A DNA stretch of 64,000 nt from Hyperoplus lanceolatus (Eukaryota > Chordata > Actinopteri > Uranoscopiformes > Ammodytidae): the NCBI GenBank assembly GCA_026929865.2, contig CM049404.1, forward strand, positions 2,564,501-2,628,500. Direction: 5' to 3'. A program made the position numbers and the translations under genes. This document shows, piece by piece, positions 60,621-64,000 of the stretch; the first letter of the stretch is position 1, and every line of letters starts with the position of its first letter. Under the pieces are notes generated by a model. That model did not search any database. It had not been told where the DNA came from and was given only the letters and a program-made list of their open reading frames with translations.

Positions 60621-61094
60621 ATAGATTCTTGAACAGGTTGCAGTGGGAGATGGGCTTAATTGTTTTAATTTCATCAGAGCTTTTTATTTTCTTGCCTTGT
60701 GAGTGTATTTTCTTCCTATTTTTCAATAGTTTTCTTTTGTTCTGTAGTAAAAGACAAAGAAGGGTATACCACTAGTAATAGAAATCGTGTACAAACTCTT
60801 TTCCGTGTTTTCTGTCACAATTGCTGTTAGATATGTATTGTGCATAGGACAGAGAAGAGAAGATTTTATATTTCTCAAATATAATACATATTCTGATATG
60901 ACTGGTTGATGGAATAATTATAAATAAATACCACTCATCAAAATGCCAAGCCTCAAGTGCTGTACGTATGTATTGCGCTCAAATGTTGTCCATATCTGTT
61001 TCCATTTTATTTTATTTAAATGTTCTATTTCTATGCATTCACTTTTAATTGTTGTATGTCTATTCATTAGCTTTTCTAATGTGTATTGTGTATT

Positions 61095-61172
61095 TTAATC
61101 TTGCCCCTGTAAAGCACTTTGAATGGCTTTGTGTCTGAATTGTGCTATAGAAATAAACTTGCCTTGCCTTTC
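61095..61172 (+). mobile_element. Retroposon 3' tail
   Basis: CCCCTGTAAAGCACTTTGAA ... GTGCTATAGAAATAAACTTG then CCTTG repeats; plus-strand relative of 15530-15660. Confidence 0.6.
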
Positions 61173-62200
61173 CTCTATTTACGAATGAGTTTATGGTATG
61201 GAAGAAGAATTAACGGGGATATTATCTCATAACTCTGATCGAATCACCTTGGCAATTCAGAAAAAAAAAATGTCAAGAGAATCACTACGCTTCCGTATGA
61301 GAATCAATATTTTAAAAAGTGACACATCATCAGCAGAAGTATGAGCTGGCATAGCGCAAAATGACTGACAGCGCTTTATATTCTCTGTATACCTATGTAG
61401 GCCTGCAGTTATATAATCATGTGCAGTAAACAGACTGTCGCTCCTTTTAAATGGGGAGTGAAAGACTTTGACGTCAGACAAGTTAGGCGACAGTTTTCAT
61501 TGTTATAGCCTGAGTGATTCCATAACCAAGTCTGTGTTCTTCAAGTGATCACAGTTTAAATGTTTAGATCATTTCTATATTCATATGAGGCTATTTAACA
61601 AGGCTCGTCTGTGACTTTGGGAGCACACAAGTGAACAGTACGATCGTGTGCAGCCGCAGTGTTACATTTCAACCTTCAGTGGCACAGACGTTAAAAAACT
61701 CCTGTTCATAAAAAAAAAAAAAGATTGAGATGCAACACAAATACGTTTATTAATCTGAATGTAGAGCATGGTCACAGTGTGTTTGGTGGCCGCCTGTATG
61801 AACAACATGAGGGCTGAGAACTACGCTACTGATCAGATAAATGATCGATCAAACATAAAATCATCAGGAAATTATAAAAACATCCCGATGGAGATTTCTA
61901 TGGAGTGATTTTGCTTTAAACTGTACAGGGTCGTGTTGTGGCAGTGACACTCTTTCTTCAGTCGGAGCTGCAGCGTAAAGTGAAAACAAACTCAAGAGTA
62001 TCACCTATCCAGCAGGTTAGACCCACGGCGTATGTTGCTGCAGTAACGGACTCTCGGTTGCGCTGAACCTGCTACCTGAAACGGAGAGTTGTATTGATTA
62101 ATGAATTTGTGATGACCAATACAAATCCTCAATAAACCCTGAGTGTTCCAATGTATTCCCCCTTCTATTCATAATTCCATATTTTCGTCTCTCTTTTCAG
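61173..62200. other. Intron sequence before exon C
   Basis: No repeat ends recognised. It ends with the exon C acceptor. Confidence 0.45.
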
Positions 62201-62336
62201 GGCTCGTAACACATTGCCTGTGTGCTCCGGCCTGCAGGCTCAGGTGTTATCCTGTTACCAGGGGAACAAGGAGCAGACCCTCAGGTGTTCAGACCTGGCC
62301 AAACAATACATGCAGTGTATCCACGCTGCAAAGAAG
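62201..62336 (+). CDS. chchd6: Exon C: twin CX9C CHCH domain of the same gene
   Basis: 136-bp exon with acceptor CTCTTTTCAG and donor GTGAGT. The first base completes the split Arg codon from exon B, then 45 codons follow. It encodes a full CHCH domain: C-SGLQAQVLS-C and C-SDLAKQYMQ-C, each with exactly nine residues between cysteines. Such helix-turn-helix domains form two disulfides after import by the Mia40 pathway into the intermembrane space. PVCSGLQAQ is characteristic of Mic25; Mic19 usually reads PVCADLQA. The exon ends ...HAAKK, so only a few residues and the stop should remain in a further exon, which I did not identify in the last 1.7 kb. A TTAA-target MITE starts 23 bp after the donor. 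Confidence 0.88.
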
Positions 62337-62359
62337 GTGAGTGCTTTCTCTACAGTTAA

Positions 62360-62801
62360 AGGTTCAGTAAGCGGAATGGTCAGTTTAGCTAACTTCCTGT
62401 CAGTGACTGCAGTTAGCAGTCCCCTCCCTCGTCCCCACATTAATGCACTGCGGTCTTCAAGCAGCAAGTTATCTAGCATCATCTCAGATCCATAAGTGTG
62501 ATAAAACATGATACAAACCAACAAAACAGACATTGGGAAGGATTTTTACCTGCTCCGCCATTGTAGGCGCATACACATTCACCCATCTGCACCGGCAGTG
62601 AGACGGGTGCCGGTTTGTAGCGTTCTCTCTTCTGATTGGTTATCAGTAGTGGGATCCCCGAAAAGTTATTTACCGATTACATGTAGAGCGAGTGACTGAG
62701 AGATCGGCTTTATGAAACTCGCACACTATATAAGTGATCACTGTATGAATAAAGAGCGATTTAACACTTACATTAACATAAATAAATCGCTTAATTCACC
62801 T
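62360..62801. mobile_element. TTAA-target MITE (AGGTTCAGTAAGCGG), copy 3
   Basis: TTAA at 62356-62359 and 62802-62805. Starts 23 bp after the exon C donor. Same family as 35574 and 40473. Confidence 0.88.
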
Positions 62802-63369
62802 TTAATGTTACTAGAACAGGGGCCTTGGGCTGGGCGATATGGCCTACAAAATAAATTCCCCTCTTTAAACTACCAATAAAAGGAATTTCACGATAATAAA
62901 TGAAAGTACAAACCTAGCGTTTAACTTAACTCAAAAGTTCTATCTCCTTAAACAAAATAAAGTGGCTAATGTGGCATTATTAATGTGTGCCCAAGCAATA
63001 TAGTTTTTCCCCAAATGTTACCATTGTTTTTTTTTTACCGTTGTCATAAAATTGAAGATGTGTGGCATACATGGTGATGTGTAATATACCTTTACTATTG
63101 TAAAAATATCACCTTGAGAAAAGATTGCCACTTGAGCTTCAGGTTCTTGAGATAAGCAGATAAGATAAAAACAATGTAAAAAAAAAAAACACTACTCAAC
63201 ATGAAGTCAGTCAAATGCATCCCTCTTACTGTAGTTAGCAGCAATCCAAATTCCTGGATCCACGGCTGCATTATTCAGTAGCAGAGTCAAAGTCCCTTGC
63301 AGTCCCTTGCAGTGCAGTATGTAGCTCACTGCAGCAGCTCTATAGGTTACACACTGACATAGTTAGAGT

Positions 63370-63418
<49 letters not shown>

Positions 63419-63568
63419 CGTGTGTGTGTACTTTCAAGATCACCTGCAGCATTGCATGTGGCTTGTATGAATCCCATGCATACCCCAACACAAATTTACA
63501 TCAAATCAAATCTAAACTTATTTTTGGCTTCTTGTATGCCCATACTTATGAAAACCAAATGTCCTGTG

Positions 63569-63619
<51 letters not shown>

Positions 63620-64000
63620 CGTGTGTACGTGTACGTGTGTACGTTTATTCCTGATATTAGCTAGTGTGAGATAACGAGTAGTAAAGACTCTTTGAAGACT
63701 GTTTAAAAAGAGAACGGTGGATCATATACAGTGCGTGTGTGCGTGTGTGTGTGTGTTTTGCGGTCTGCTTTAAGTTACACATCAAGGTCTTGCCTCTTGA
63801 TTAGGCCCCGAGGCTTCTCCCTGACTTTCACCTCGTCAATTTGAAACTTTATAAAGTTATTCCACAATGGTGCGTGCTTTTAAAAGCTGTCACTGTTAGT
63901 TTGTATCTTCTACTGATATATATTTTTTCCTGTGGAGTTGATGCTGCGTGGGCTGGGATCTTGTTAAATATACTAGATGGCTTCATCCACTGTAAAAAAC
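62802..64000. other. Non-coding end of window with TG repeats
   Basis: Begins with a fragment reading GGGCTGGGCGATATGGCC (a common fish repeat start). (TG)n at 63370-63429, 63563-63618 and about 63733-63754. The expected last chchd6 exon was not identified. Confidence 0.45.

Overview
The window looks like teleost fish genomic DNA. It is dense in (CA)n/(TG)n microsatellites, carries several Tc1-like transposons, hAT-type and TTAA-target MITEs, L2/Rex1-type LINE fragments and tRNA-derived SINEs, and has only a thin thread of host coding sequence. No bacterial genes, rRNA, CRISPR array or LTR/viral element was recognised.

The only host gene I can support runs on the + strand. Three short exons (22127-22210, 38192-38262, 62201-62336) join in phase and encode the end of a coiled coil plus a C-terminal CHCH domain with two CX9C motifs. 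The best match from memory is the MICOS subunit Mic25 (chchd6); its sister Mic19 (chchd3) is the alternative. Everything between these exons is intron of about 16 kb and 24 kb, filled with nested repeats. The 5' exons and the final short 3' exon are probably outside the window or too small to recognise.

Layout: 1-5.8 kb holds a TTAA-target element carrying an L2 fragment and a hAT MITE, then a rearranged Tc1 and a GGGGAGAGTGG-type element. 6-8 kb is a TAGGGCTGT element with a nested TTAA element and (TA)n. 8.1-11.3 kb is a second GGGGAGAGTGG element split by a fold-back Tc1 that itself holds a SINE. 12-14.7 kb holds a Tc1 and a second TTAA element. 15.8-17.3 kb is a hAT element. 19-20.6 kb and 27.7-30.7 kb are two copies of a Tc1-like element with DD37E spacing; the second holds nested MITEs. 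31.8-34.3 kb is a diverged element split by an L2 insertion with a 15-bp target duplication. 36.2-40 kb contains an L1-type ORF1 relic and an L2-type LINE abutting exon B. 40.5-47.5 kb has MITEs, a SINE, a tandem duplication and a hAT element. 48.2-49.9 kb is a second copy of the 12-kb Tc1. 52-57 kb contains a third GGGGAGAGTGG element (inside a LINE tail) and a short Tc1 holding a 1.4-kb element. 57.3-58.1 kb is an L2 fragment.

The most informative signals are structural. Several nested insertions have exact target duplications, and some can be checked against an uninterrupted copy in the same window. Two Tc1 families have both copies sharing the same apparent lesion. There are fold-back Tc1 elements, three strong hairpins, and repeats crowded against every recognised splice donor of the host gene.
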